A stretch of DNA of 16,808 bases from NCBI GenBank assembly GCA_052039575.1, contig JBQGEK010000364.1, positions 1 to 16,808 on the forward strand. Reading direction: 5' to 3'. This stretch comes from Patulibacter sp052039575 (GTDB lineage Bacteria; Actinomycetota; Thermoleophilia; Solirubrobacterales; Solirubrobacteraceae). The translations under genes and the position numbers were made by a program. The notes under the pieces are model-generated. The model ran no database searches, was not told where the DNA came from, and saw nothing but the letters and a program-made list of their open reading frames with translations. Below, in pieces: positions 1 to 7,453 of this stretch; within the stretch, counting starts at the first letter, position 1; each line of letters starts with the position of its first letter.

Positions 1-354
1 GACGCGATCGTGGTCTCCAACCACGGTGGGCGACAGCTCGACCTCACCTCCGCGACCCTCGACGTGCTGCCGAGGATCGTCGATGCCGTAGGAGATCGGG
101 CCGAGGTCTACCTGGACGGCGGCGTTCGCCGGGGCGCCCACGTGGCCGCCGCGATCGCGCTCGGAGCACGGGCGTGCCTGGTCGGTCGGCCGTTGGCCTA
201 CGGACTCGGGGCCGCCGGCCCGGCCGGAGCGGCTCACGCGATGGCGCTGCTGACCGCCGAGATGCGCACGACGTTGTTGCTGCTCGGCTGCGCGTCCGTC
301 GACGACCTCGGGCCGCACCTGTTGGCCCGGCCCGCCGGGCCGGGCTCCGCCTGA
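1..354 (+). CDS. FMN-dependent alpha-hydroxy-acid dehydrogenase/oxidase, C-terminal part
   Basis: The reading frame is open from base 1 to a TGA at 352-354, so only the last 117 codons are present. The visible part begins DAIVVSNHGGRQLD. SNHGGRQ is the active-site signature of the FMN-dependent 2-hydroxy-acid dehydrogenase family (glycolate oxidase, lactate and mandelate dehydrogenases), where the His is the catalytic base and the Arg binds the substrate carboxylate. It is followed by VYLDGGVRRGAHVAAAIALGARACLVGRPLAYGL, here split only by position: the DGGVRRG and GRP segments are the usual FMN phosphate-binding loops at the end of the TIM barrel. The enzyme oxidises an L-2-hydroxy acid to the 2-oxo acid in the cytoplasm or at the membrane. 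The substrate cannot be read from this fragment. The gene converges on the aldehyde dehydrogenase, with 51 bases between the two stop codons. Confidence 0.93.
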   Translation, partial: DAIVVSNHGGRQLDLTSATLDVLPRIVDAVGDRAEVYLDGGVRRGAHVAAAIALGARACLVGRPLAYGLGAAGPAGAAHAMALLTAEMRTTLLLLGCASVDDLGPHLLARPAGPGSA

Positions 355-405
355 CGCCCCGTCGGACGGCCGCCCGGACCGCGCGTCGTGCGACGCCGCA
401 GCGGG

Positions 406-1788
406 TCAGCCGATCGGCACCAGCACGTGCTTGGACTCCGTCATCTCGTGCAGCGCGTCGATCGACATGTCGGTGCCGAAGCCCGAAAGTCGCCGCCCGC
501 TGTGGGGCATCTCCGGCGTGGTTGCCGCGTGGTCGTTGACCCAGACCGCCCCGAAGTCGAGGTCGCGAGCAAACCGCATCGCGCGCCCGACATCCCGGGT
601 CCAAACCGATGCTGCGAGGCCGTAGGGCACGTCGTTGGCCCAGCTCAGGGCCTGGTCGATCGACGTCGCACGCTGCACCGTCACGACCGGGCCGAAGACC
701 TCCTGCTGGACGATCGCCGAGCGCTGATCGACATCGACGATCAGGCTCGGTGCCACGAAGCTCCCCTCGCGGTCGAGCGCAGCCCCGCCCTCGAGCACGG
801 TGCCGCCGTCCTGCCTGGCCCGGTCCACCAGCCCGAGCACGCGTTGGCGATGCGCCTGAGAGATCACGGGCCCCATGAACGGCTCCTCCTCCGGAGCCCC
901 CACCGTGAGTCCGCGGACCGTCTCCTGCAGCGCCTCGACGGTTTCGTCGTAGCGCTGCGCGTCGACGATCACCCGGGTCGCCGCCATGCAGTCCTGGCCG
1001 CTGTTCCAGTACGCCGAGTCGCGTACCCCGCTGGCGACCGCCGCGACGTCGGCATCGTCGAGCACGACGACGGGCGCCTTGCCCCCCAGTTCCAGGTGCA
1101 CGCGCTTGAGGCTCGGCGCCGCTGCGGCAGCGACGGCTTGGCCGGTCGCCACCGACCCGGTGAGCGCCACCATCCTGACTGCAGGGTGCGCCGCCAGCTC
1201 GGCGCCCGCGTCACCCGCGCCGGTCACGACCTGCAGCACGCCCGGCGGCAGGATCGGGGCCGCCAGCTCCGCCAGGCGCAGCGCCGTCAACGGCGTCTCC
1301 TCGGACGGCTTGAGGATCAGCGCGTTGCCGCCGGCAAGCGCCGGACCGATCTTGTAGGCGGCCATCAGCAGGGGGTAGTTCCACGGCACGATCGCCGCCA
1401 CCACGCCAACCGGGTCGCGCCGCACGAACGAGGTCTGCCCCGGTCGGTACTCGGCCGCGGCGGCTCCGCCGACGGTCCGCGCAGCGCCGGCGAAGAACCG
1501 CAACACGTCGGTGGTCGACGCGACCTCGTCGATCGCTACGCCACGCGGCTTGCCGGTCTGCGCCGCCTCGAGTTCGCCCAGCTCACGAGCGTTCTCGTCG
1601 AGCCGGTCGGCGAGCGCCAGCAGCACCGCAGCCCGCTCCTTCGGCGTCGAGCGACGCCAGCCGGCGTCGAGGGCCTCCTGTGCCCGGCCCACGGCCTGGC
1701 CAACCTCTTCGGCCGTGGCATCCGCTACGGTCGCGAGGACCGCGCCGGAGGCCGGATCGAAGACGGGACGTCCGACGGTGTTGGGCAC
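406..1788 (-). CDS. NAD(P)-dependent aldehyde dehydrogenase
   Basis: This is a 460-residue class I/II-type aldehyde dehydrogenase that oxidises an aldehyde to the acid with NAD(P)+. Visible landmarks are the PWNYPL motif (about 135-140, with the catalytic-loop Asn137), the cofactor lysine in LILKPSE (K160), the GS motif ALTGS (209-212), the general base Glu233 in HLELGGK, and the nucleophile Cys267 in NSGQDCMAA. The SGQDC context and the C-terminal MPHSGRRLSGFGTDMS stretch resemble gamma-aminobutyraldehyde (PatD-like) and betaine-aldehyde dehydrogenases, but substrate assignment is inference. It is slightly shorter than the usual 475-490 residues at the N-terminus. The start is a GTG at 1788, with no clear Shine-Dalgarno sequence and no earlier in-frame ATG. 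It is divergent from the enolase-superfamily gene across a 103-base region that may hold shared operators. Confidence 0.93.
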   Translation of the reverse strand: MPNTVGRPVFDPASGAVLATVADATAEEVGQAVGRAQEALDAGWRRSTPKERAAVLLALADRLDENARELGELEAAQTGKPRGVAIDEVASTTDVLRFFAGAARTVGGAAAAEYRPGQTSFVRRDPVGVVAAIVPWNYPLLMAAYKIGPALAGGNALILKPSEETPLTALRLAELAAPILPPGVLQVVTGAGDAGAELAAHPAVRMVALTGSVATGQAVAAAAAPSLKRVHLELGGKAPVVVLDDADVAAVASGVRDSAYWNSGQDCMAATRVIVDAQRYDETVEALQETVRGLTVGAPEEEPFMGPVISQAHRQRVLGLVDRARQDGGTVLEGGAALDREGSFVAPSLIVDVDQRSAIVQQEVFGPVVTVQRATSIDQALSWANDVPYGLAASVWTRDVGRAMRFARDLDFGAVWVNDHAATTPEMPHSGRRLSGFGTDMSIDALHEMTESKHVLVPIG

Positions 1789-1891
1789 GCTTCGATGGTA
1801 ACGGGGAGAGCGATTGTTGGCTATCCGGCAACTCCAATTGGCTTAGTATCATCCGTTCGCCTGCTCTCCGACCCCGACCCAGGACCGTTTC
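1789..1891. promoter_or_regulatory. Divergent promoter/operator region between aldehyde dehydrogenase and enolase-family gene
   Basis: This 103-base gap is markedly more AT-rich than its surroundings. It holds an imperfect inverted repeat with GTTGgC and GgCAAC arms around a TATCC centre (1816-1832), a perfect CCAATTGG palindrome (1834-1841), and a plausible -10 box TAGTAT (1844-1849) for the plus-strand gene. No convincing -35 lies at 16-18 bases. The TTGGC core recurs in the amidase/IclR intergenic region, so a common regulator such as the IclR protein is possible; this is inference. An AGGA at about 1881-1884 is a reasonable ribosome-binding site for the ATG at 1892. Confidence 0.45.
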
Positions 1892-2968
1892 ATGCGCATC
1901 ATCGACTGCGAGAGCTGGATCCTCAGCTACCCGTGCAACCCCGACAGCCGCGACGCCGACGACGACCACGTCGAGGTGATCGGCGTCAATCTGACGACCG
2001 ACGACGGCACCAAGGCAAGCGGGTTCACCTTCACCGACGACGGCGGCGGCGGGCAGGCGATCAAGGCCCTGATCGACGGGCTGCTGCTGCCGGTGATCCG
2101 CGGTGCCGAGGTCGAGCCGCCGCGGGCCGTCTGGCCGCGTCTGTGGGAAACCGTGCACCAGCTCGGTCGCGGCGTGGCGACGATGGCGATCGCCGCGGTC
2201 GACATCGCCCTCTGGGACCTGCAGGCGCGGATCAACGACCGCCCGCTCGCCCGCGAGATCGGCCAGCTGCGCGACGGCGTGCCGGCCTACGGCAGCGGCA
2301 AGGCCTCGCCGTTCCACACGATCGACGAGCTGGTCAAGCTGACGATGACCTTCGTCGACGAGGACGTGCGCGCGGTCAAGGTCCGGATCGGCGTCGATCC
2401 GGTGGCCGACATCGAGCGGATCGCCGCGGTCCGCGAAGCCGTCGGTCCGAAGATGCGGATCATGCTCGACGCCAACGAGCGGCTCGACCTGGCGACCGCC
2501 CTCTGGCTGACCGAGCGGGTCCGCGAGTTCGACATCTCGTGGCTCGAGGAGCCGCTGCAGCGGGACCAGCTCGGTGGCCTGCAGCGTCTGCGGGCGTCCT
2601 CGCGGATCCCGCTCGCGCACGGCGAGCACCTCTTCAGCGCCGGCGAGTTCGTGCCGTTCGTCAACGGCGGCGCGGTCGACATCGTCCAGCCCGACGCCTG
2701 CATGGTCGGCGGCATCACCGAGATGCTGCGGGTCGGCGAGCTCGCGGCGATCAACGGCATCGCGCTCGCGCCGCACCACATCTCCGAGCTGCACATCCAC
2801 GTCGCCGCGGCGCTGCCGACCGCGTGCTGGGTCGAGCGGTTCCCGATGTTCGAGGGTCTGCTCGAGCACGAGATGGAGGTCCGCGACGGCAAGGTGATGG
2901 TCCCCGACCGCCCCGGCCACGGCATCGCCTTCACCGAGCGCTGCTGGAGCGAGTACCGAATCGCCTGA
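1892..2968 (+). CDS. Mandelate-racemase-type enolase superfamily enzyme (probable acid-sugar dehydratase or racemase)
   Basis: The 358-residue protein has an N-terminal capping domain (about 1-120) and a TIM barrel. All mandelate racemase subgroup residues are recognisable: K163-x-R165 on strand 2 (AVKVRIG), metal ligands Asp193 (LDANE), Glu219 or Glu220 (WLEEP) and Glu245 (HGEH), Asp268 (QPD) paired with the His at 295/296 (APHH), and Glu315 (WVERF) at the position that stabilises the enolate. Such enzymes abstract the alpha proton of a carboxylate and then dehydrate or racemise; many members are acid-sugar dehydratases. The exact substrate is not readable. The KxR in place of the commoner KxK is worth noting. 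The ATG at 1892 has an AGGA about 8 bases upstream. The MFS gene follows after 33 bases, so the pair probably form an uptake-plus-catabolism operon. Confidence 0.92.
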   Translation: MRIIDCESWILSYPCNPDSRDADDDHVEVIGVNLTTDDGTKASGFTFTDDGGGGQAIKALIDGLLLPVIRGAEVEPPRAVWPRLWETVHQLGRGVATMAIAAVDIALWDLQARINDRPLAREIGQLRDGVPAYGSGKASPFHTIDELVKLTMTFVDEDVRAVKVRIGVDPVADIERIAAVREAVGPKMRIMLDANERLDLATALWLTERVREFDISWLEEPLQRDQLGGLQRLRASSRIPLAHGEHLFSAGEFVPFVNGGAVDIVQPDACMVGGITEMLRVGELAAINGIALAPHHISELHIHVAAALPTACWVERFPMFEGLLEHEMEVRDGKVMVPDRPGHGIAFTERCWSEYRIA

Positions 2969-3001
2969 CCGGCGAGCGCACGGCGACCGCCGGACGCGTC
3001 G

Positions 3002-4258
3002 ATGCGCACCTACCTCGAGATCGTCCGGCTTCCGCACGTCGCGTGGCTGCTCGGCTGCGCGATGGCGGTCCGGCTCTCGCCGGCGATGAACAGCCTGGCG
3101 ATCGTTCTGATGATCGCCGGCTCCAGCGGCTCGTTCGCGCTCGCCGGCGGGACGACCGGCGCGTTCGCGCTGGGCAGCGCGATCGGTGCTCCGCTGATCG
3201 GTCGGCTCTGCGACCGTCGCGGCCTGCGGCTGCTGATCGGCTTCGGGACCATCCACGCCGCGCTGCTGGTGCTGCTGGCGCTCGCCGGCACGACGTCGGA
3301 GTCCGCGTTCGTACTGGCGCCGCTGGCCTTCCTCACCGGCGGCACCTATCCGCCGACCGGCTCCGCGCTGCGCTCGCGCTGGTCGGTGCTGGTTCCGCGT
3401 GGGCGCCTGAACGCCGCCTACGCACTCGACAGCGTCGCCGCATCGGTGTCGTTCGTCAGCGGCCCGCTGCTCACGGCCGGGCTGGTCTTCTTCGCCTCGC
3501 CGGCGCTCGCCCTGCCGCTGTCGGGAGCGATCGTCGCGGTCGCCTCGGCGATCTTCGTCCGTTCGCTGCCCGCCGGAGCGGAGTCGGCGACGCCCGCGGG
3601 TCTCAGCGGGGGCCGCACGCTGATCGGACCGCTCCGCTGGCCGGGTTTCCGCCTGCTGGTCTTCTCGTCGATCGCGATCAACTTCCTCACCGGCACCGTC
3701 GAGGTCGGCGTCGCCGCGTTCGCCGAGGAGCGCGGGTCCCCCGCGACGGCCGGGATCCTGATCGGCCTGTGGTCGGTCTCGACCGCGGTCGCGGGCCTGG
3801 TCTTCGGCGCCTCCCGCCGTCAAGGCCCGCTCGACCGGACGCACCGGATCGCGGCGGTCGCCGTGACGCTGACGACGGTGATGGTCGCGCTCGCCGTTTC
3901 TCCGCTGACGATGGCGGTGCTGCTGCTGCTCTCCGGTGCGGCCTTCTCGCCGATGATGGTGACCGCCAACCGGCTCGTCGACCGGCTCACGACTGCCTCC
4001 CAGCGGACCGAGGCGTACACCTGGATGACGACCTCGTACGTGGCCGGGACGGCAGCCGGCGCCGCGGTCTCCGGCGCGGTCGTCGACTACGCCGACTGGC
4101 GCGCCGCGGTGCTCGCGGGCGGTGTCGTCGGTGCGATCGGCTGCGTGATGCTGATCGCCGGGCGACGGTACCTCCGGCCCGACGCGGCGATCGACCCGAG
4201 CGCCGTGACCAGCGAGATCGAAGCGATCACCGTCGCCGAGCCTTCACCCTCGAGCTGA
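3002..4258 (+). CDS. Major facilitator superfamily transporter
   Basis: This 418-residue polytopic membrane protein has about 12 hydrophobic helices in two halves separated by a hydrophilic loop near residue 200 (PAGAESATPAGLSGGRTL). The MFS motif A equivalent, GRLCDRRGLR, lies at about 67-76 between helices 2 and 3. The protein probably imports, or less likely exports, the substrate of the preceding enolase-superfamily enzyme, because the two are co-directional with a short gap. The substrate is unknown. The ribosome-binding site is weak, which suggests coupling to upstream translation. The 3' end is unusual: the last codons and the stop (4256-4258) lie in the first arm of a REP-like palindrome, and the gene overlaps the end of the opposing amidase gene by 15 bases. 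Confidence 0.93.
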   Translation: MRTYLEIVRLPHVAWLLGCAMAVRLSPAMNSLAIVLMIAGSSGSFALAGGTTGAFALGSAIGAPLIGRLCDRRGLRLLIGFGTIHAALLVLLALAGTTSESAFVLAPLAFLTGGTYPPTGSALRSRWSVLVPRGRLNAAYALDSVAASVSFVSGPLLTAGLVFFASPALALPLSGAIVAVASAIFVRSLPAGAESATPAGLSGGRTLIGPLRWPGFRLLVFSSIAINFLTGTVEVGVAAFAEERGSPATAGILIGLWSVSTAVAGLVFGASRRQGPLDRTHRIAAVAVTLTTVMVALAVSPLTMAVLLLLSGAAFSPMMVTANRLVDRLTTASQRTEAYTWMTTSYVAGTAAGAAVSGAVVDYADWRAAVLAGGVVGAIGCVMLIAGRRYLRPDAAIDPSAVTSEIEAITVAEPSPSS

Positions 4259-5311
4259 TGCGCGTTCGACCACCGTCAGTGGCGTAACGCGCATCAGCTG
4301 GCGTGTCGGCCCGCCCACCCCTCGAGCTGATGCGCGTTTAACCACCGTGGGTGGCGTCACGCGCATCAGCTTCGCGGTTGAGGGGCGCCGCGCGTCGAAC
4401 GACGACAGCGGCACGGTCATGCCGACGTTCCAGACACCCGAGTCGACGATCTCGTGGATCTTCAGGTCGCCCGCCAGGCTGCACAGCAGGTAGGCCTGCT
4501 CGCGGGTGACGCCGTGCTCCTCCGAGATCCAGTCGATCGCTGCGCGCACGGCGAGTCGCGCGCCCTCCATCAGGTCCGCGTGGATCCCCATCGTGCCGCG
4601 GTGCCCGGCGCTGTCGGACTCGGGGGTCAGCCCGCCGGGGGTGACGAAGCTGGGCGCGCTGATCGTCCGCTTCTCGACCGACAGGCGGAGCTTCGCTCGC
4701 ATGTCGCACTCGACGGCCGTGACGCACACCTCTCCGTCCCCCTGGGCCGCGTGCGGGTCACCGCAGGAGAACAGCGCGCCCGCGCACCAGACCGGCAGGT
4801 AGAGCGTCACCCCGGCGCGCAGATGGCGGGTGTCGACGTTGCCGCCGCCCTTGTGCGGCGGGAAGGCCGCGCCGGTGACCGGATCGTCCGGGTGGGTGCC
4901 CATCGTCCCGAGGAACGGGGTGATCGGCACGCTCACGCCCGGTGCGACCGAGACCCGATCGCGACCCCGCAGATCGAAGGTCCAGACCTCCGGCTCGGTG
5001 AAGTCGTCCGGCAGCAGCCCCATCCCGGGCAGGATGCACGACCAGCCCCAGGGCCCCGGGTCGAGCTCGAGGATGTCGACCCGCAGGGTGTCGCCGGGTT
5101 CCGCGCCTTCGACCCAAATCGGTCCGCCGAGGTGGTAGAAGGTCGAGAAGTCGAGCTTGGTGTCCTCGTAGCGGTCGCCCTCCGCGATCTGCCCGTGCCC
5201 CGCCATCAGCAGGTCGTAGGTGACGACGTCACCCGAGGCGATGCGGAGCACCGGATCCAATCGGTTGTCCCAATCGTGATGTACGCGCTCGTGTCCGATA
5301 TGGTGCTCCAT
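4244..5311 (-). CDS. Acetamidase/formamidase family amidase with repeat-derived C-terminal tail
   Basis: The 355-residue protein belongs to the FmdA_AmdA family, which hydrolyses formamide, acetamide or similar short amides to acid and ammonia. Family motifs are GGGNVD (about 155-160) and CGDPHAAQGDGEVC (183-196); the usual SxGDxHxxQGDGE is clearly conserved. I chose the ATG at 5311 because the protein begins there with family-like sequence and because a good promoter ends exactly before it; an open frame continues further upstream. Residues after about 311 are odd. The tail contains LMRVTPPTVVKRASARG followed by LMRVTPLTVVERASARG, a duplicated peptide translated from the two palindromic repeats, so the ancestral protein probably ended near FDARRPS. 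The gene is divergent from the IclR gene, its likely regulator. The natural substrate is unknown. Confidence 0.9.
   Translation of the reverse strand: MEHHIGHERVHHDWDNRLDPVLRIASGDVVTYDLLMAGHGQIAEGDRYEDTKLDFSTFYHLGGPIWVEGAEPGDTLRVDILELDPGPWGWSCILPGMGLLPDDFTEPEVWTFDLRGRDRVSVAPGVSVPITPFLGTMGTHPDDPVTGAAFPPHKGGGNVDTRHLRAGVTLYLPVWCAGALFSCGDPHAAQGDGEVCVTAVECDMRAKLRLSVEKRTISAPSFVTPGGLTPESDSAGHRGTMGIHADLMEGARLAVRAAIDWISEEHGVTREQAYLLCSLAGDLKIHEIVDSGVWNVGMTVPLSSFDARRPSTAKLMRVTPPTVVKRASARGVGGPTRQLMRVTPLTVVERASARG
4247..4299. repeat. REP-like palindrome, copy 1
   Basis: A perfect 14-base inverted repeat, AGCTGATGCGCGTT at 4253-4266 with its complement at 4286-4299, encloses a 3x3 internal loop and a second stem of CCAC/GTGG (4270-4273 with 4279-4282). 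The hairpin is symmetric, so it could act on both strands. It sits at the convergent junction and contains the stop codon of the MFS gene. A second copy lies 72 bases further on. No transposase is present nearby. Confidence 0.9.
4320..4371. repeat. REP-like palindrome, copy 2
   Basis: This is a near-identical second copy of the element: AGCTGATGCGCGT at 4325-4337 pairs with its complement at 4359-4371, and an inner CCACC/GGTGG stem at 4342-4346 with 4350-4354 encloses a 3-base loop. The outer arm is conserved exactly. The inner stem and loop vary in sequence but keep their pairing, as expected for a selected hairpin or a mobile REP unit. Both copies share the same 5' flank, CCCTCGAGCTG, and the same orientation, with a 72-base period. 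Confidence 0.9.
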
Positions 5312-5352
5312 ACCGGTATCGTACAATCGCAACTCAGATTGGCAATATGCCA
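5310..5352 (-). promoter_or_regulatory. Amidase promoter, probably leaderless, with overlapping operators
   Basis: On the minus strand TTGCCA (5345-5340) and TACGAT (5323-5318) are spaced 16 bases apart, a good sigma-70-type promoter in otherwise GC-rich DNA. Transcription would begin within a base or two of the ATG at 5311, giving a leaderless message. The -35 box lies inside the palindrome TGGCAATATGCCA (5340-5352), and the start region lies inside ATACCGGTAT (5310-5319). Both are candidate operators for the adjacent IclR protein. On the plus strand TACAAT (5322-5327) could be a -10 box for the IclR gene. Confidence 0.5.
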
Positions 5353-5409
5353 TCCTGCCCTGGGGACGGGCATCAGGGCGCGAAGGTGCCGCCAACCAGT
5401 AAGGAAACC

Positions 5410-6252
5410 ATGGCTACAGCGCGGGAAACCAGCATCCGGCGAGGCATCGAGACGTTGTTGGCGCTGGCCACCCCGGAGGCCACGGAGCGCGGCGGACTAG
5501 GCGTCACGCAGATCGCCGAGTCGCTCGGCCGAGAGAAGAGCCAGGTCTCCCGCGCCCTCAAGGCGCTGGCCGAGTACGGCTTGGTCGAGCGCAACCGCGA
5601 CGCCCTCTCCTACCGGCTCGGCTGGCGGGTCTACGCGATGGCGCAGATCGCCGGGCAGGCCCGGTTCCTCGAGGAGGGCGGGCCCGCGCTGCAACGCCTG
5701 GTCGCCCGGCTCCACGAACGCGGTCACCTGTCGGTGCTCCAGGGCCACGAGGTCCTGACGATCATGTCGGAGTCCCCGAGCCGCACCGTCGAAGCGGTCG
5801 GCTGGGTCGGGCGCATGACCCCCGCCTACTGCACGTCCGCCGGACGCGCGCTGCTGCTGGACCACGAGCCCGACGCGATCCGCGAGCTGTTCCAGGACGT
5901 GCCGCTGACCGCGTACGGGCCCGGCGCCGCGACGACGATCGACGACGTGATCGCCCGGATCGAGGAGGGACGCGACCGCGGCGCGGTCGTCCTCGACGAG
6001 GAGTTCGAGCAGGGCCTGCTCGCCGTCGCCGCCCCCGTGCGCGACGGGCACGGCCGGATCATCGCCGCGATGAACATCTCCGGTCTGCGGTTCCGGTTCG
6101 CCGAGCACATCGACGAGGCCACCGAAGCCGTGATCGCAAGTGCCCGCGAGCTGTCGGACCAGCTCGCCGGCGTGCCGCCGCCGGGCATCGATCCGAGCGA
6201 ATCCATCCGCGCCACGCCAGAGGCGGATGCCGACGCGACGGTCAATGGCTGA
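5410..6252 (+). CDS. IclR-family transcriptional regulator
   Basis: With the ATG at 5410 the protein is 280 residues. This start is preferred over the in-frame ATG at 5347 because AAGGAA (5401-5406) sits just upstream of it and the family homology starts here. Residues about 10-75 form the winged helix-turn-helix (ETLLALATPEA, then VTQIAESLGREKSQVSRALKAL, here described by its ends only). Residues about 85-260 form the ligand-binding domain, with the typical TSAGRALLL and LLAVAAPVRDGHGRIIAAMN blocks. IclR proteins are usually local regulators that bind palindromes in divergent promoters and respond to small catabolic metabolites. The divergent amidase gene is the obvious target, and the aldehyde dehydrogenase/enolase promoter could be a second. 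The gene converges on soxB, overlapping it by 11 bases. Confidence 0.93.
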   Translation: MATARETSIRRGIETLLALATPEATERGGLGVTQIAESLGREKSQVSRALKALAEYGLVERNRDALSYRLGWRVYAMAQIAGQARFLEEGGPALQRLVARLHERGHLSVLQGHEVLTIMSESPSRTVEAVGWVGRMTPAYCTSAGRALLLDHEPDAIRELFQDVPLTAYGPGAATTIDDVIARIEEGRDRGAVVLDEEFEQGLLAVAAPVRDGHGRIIAAMNISGLRFRFAEHIDEATEAVIASARELSDQLAGVPPPGIDPSESIRATPEADADATVNG

Positions 6253-7453
6253 CCGCCGCTGCCGCCAGCTCTGAGACGAGCCGGTCCTCGGAGAAGCGCG
6301 CCAGGTCGAACGGCTCGATCAGCTCCGGGGTCCGGCCGGTGGCCACCAGCTCGGCGAGCGTGTGGCCCACGATCGGGGCGGCCTTGAACCCGTAGGTCCC
6401 CCACCCCGCGCTGACGTGCAGGTTCTCCAGCTCGGTCCGTCCGAGGATCGGGCTGTAGTCCGGGCTGAGGTCGCAGAGCCCCGCCCACGAGCGCAGCATC
6501 CGCACCCGCTCGAGCTGCGGGAACAGCTCGAGCATGTTCCGTGAGAGCTCGGTCAGGAAGTTCGCGGTTCCCTGCATCCGGTAGGTCGTCCACGGCTCGA
6601 TCTCGGAGCCCATCACCAGCTCGCCGCGGTCGGACTGGCTGACGTAGACGTGCATCTGCGAGCTGACCACGACGACGTCGAGGAACGCCTTCAGCGGCTC
6701 GGTCACGCAGGCCTGCAGGATGTGGGTGGTGATCGGCAGGTCGATCCCGGCCATCGCGCAGGTCTGGCTGCTCCAACCTGCCGTGCAGACGACGACCGTA
6801 CCGGCGCGCACCGTGCCTCGCGACGTCTCGACCGCGTCGATCCGTCCGCCGGATCGCGAGAACCCGAGGACCTCGGTGTCCTGGTGCAGTTCGACGCCTT
6901 CGCGGTCCGCCCCGCGGGCCAGGCCCCAGACCACCGCGTCGTGGCGGATGACGCCGCCTGGCGGGTGGTACAGCGCCCCGAGCACCGGGTGACGCGCACC
7001 CATGTCGAGCGACATCGACGGCACCAGCTCGGCGACCGCGTCGCGGCCGATCACGCTGGAGTCGATCCCCTCCAGCCGATTGACCTCGGCGCGGCCCGCC
7101 ATCACGGCCAGCTGCCGGTCGCTGTGGGCAAGCGTCAGGTGACCACGCTCGCTGAGCAGCAGGTTGTAGTCGAGCTCCGTGGTCAGGCCGCGGTACAGGT
7201 CGAGCGACGCGTCGTAGAACCGGGCGCCCTCGGGGGTGGCGTAGTTCGAGCGCAGGATCGTCGTGTTGCGCCCCGCCGCGCCGCCCCCGAGGTAGCCGCG
7301 CTCGAGCACCGCCACGTTGGTGATGCCCTGCTGCGCCAGGTAGTAGGCGGTGGCCAGGCCGTGGGCCCCGCCTCCGACGATCACGACGTCATAGCTGTCC
7401 TGCAGCGGCAGTCCGCTGCGCCACATCCGCCGCTTGCGGAACAGATCACGCAC
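6242..7453 (-). CDS. soxB: Sarcosine oxidase beta subunit (heterotetrameric)
   Basis: The 403-residue flavoprotein subunit matches the usual length (about 405). The N-terminal Rossmann motif VIVGGGAHGLATAYYLA (about 24-40) binds FAD, and ERGYLGGGAAGRN follows. His171, in GVIRHDAVVWG, corresponds to the histidine that carries covalent FMN in this family. The C-terminal GWGTYGFKAAPIVG and LIEPFDLARF motifs are typical of DAO-fold amine oxidases. The tetrameric enzyme demethylates sarcosine to glycine with O2, giving H2O2 and, with tetrahydrofolate, 5,10-methylene-THF. The start is a GTG at 7453 that overlaps the soxG stop by 8 bases, so it is probably translationally coupled. Here soxB is the last sox gene; the classical order is soxBDAG. 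Confidence 0.95.
   Translation of the reverse strand: MRDLFRKRRMWRSGLPLQDSYDVVIVGGGAHGLATAYYLAQQGITNVAVLERGYLGGGAAGRNTTILRSNYATPEGARFYDASLDLYRGLTTELDYNLLLSERGHLTLAHSDRQLAVMAGRAEVNRLEGIDSSVIGRDAVAELVPSMSLDMGARHPVLGALYHPPGGVIRHDAVVWGLARGADREGVELHQDTEVLGFSRSGGRIDAVETSRGTVRAGTVVVCTAGWSSQTCAMAGIDLPITTHILQACVTEPLKAFLDVVVVSSQMHVYVSQSDRGELVMGSEIEPWTTYRMQGTANFLTELSRNMLELFPQLERVRMLRSWAGLCDLSPDYSPILGRTELENLHVSAGWGTYGFKAAPIVGHTLAELVATGRTPELIEPFDLARFSEDRLVSELAAAAVSH

Noticed and set aside
383..396. GCGTC/GACGC hairpin between the convergent hydroxy-acid dehydrogenase and aldehyde dehydrogenase genes as a terminator
   Set aside because: The stem has only five base pairs with no U-tract on either strand; such hairpins are expected by chance at this base composition.
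388..4287. Very long plus-strand open frame of about 1300 codons
   Set aside because: It runs antisense to the aldehyde dehydrogenase and out of frame through the enolase and MFS genes. The translation is Arg/Ala-rich low-complexity sequence without family motifs, typical of high-GC shadow frames. The long antisense frames opposite soxA and the methyltransferase fusion are the same.
4244..4371. Insertion sequence or MITE at the palindromic repeats
   Set aside because: There are no transposase gene, no terminal repeats bounding a longer element, and no visible target-site duplication. A REP-like unit explains the structure better.
5347..5409. Upstream ATG at 5347 for the IclR gene
   Set aside because: It begins inside a likely operator palindrome, the added residues are not IclR-like, and the AAGGAA ribosome-binding site marks the ATG at 5410.
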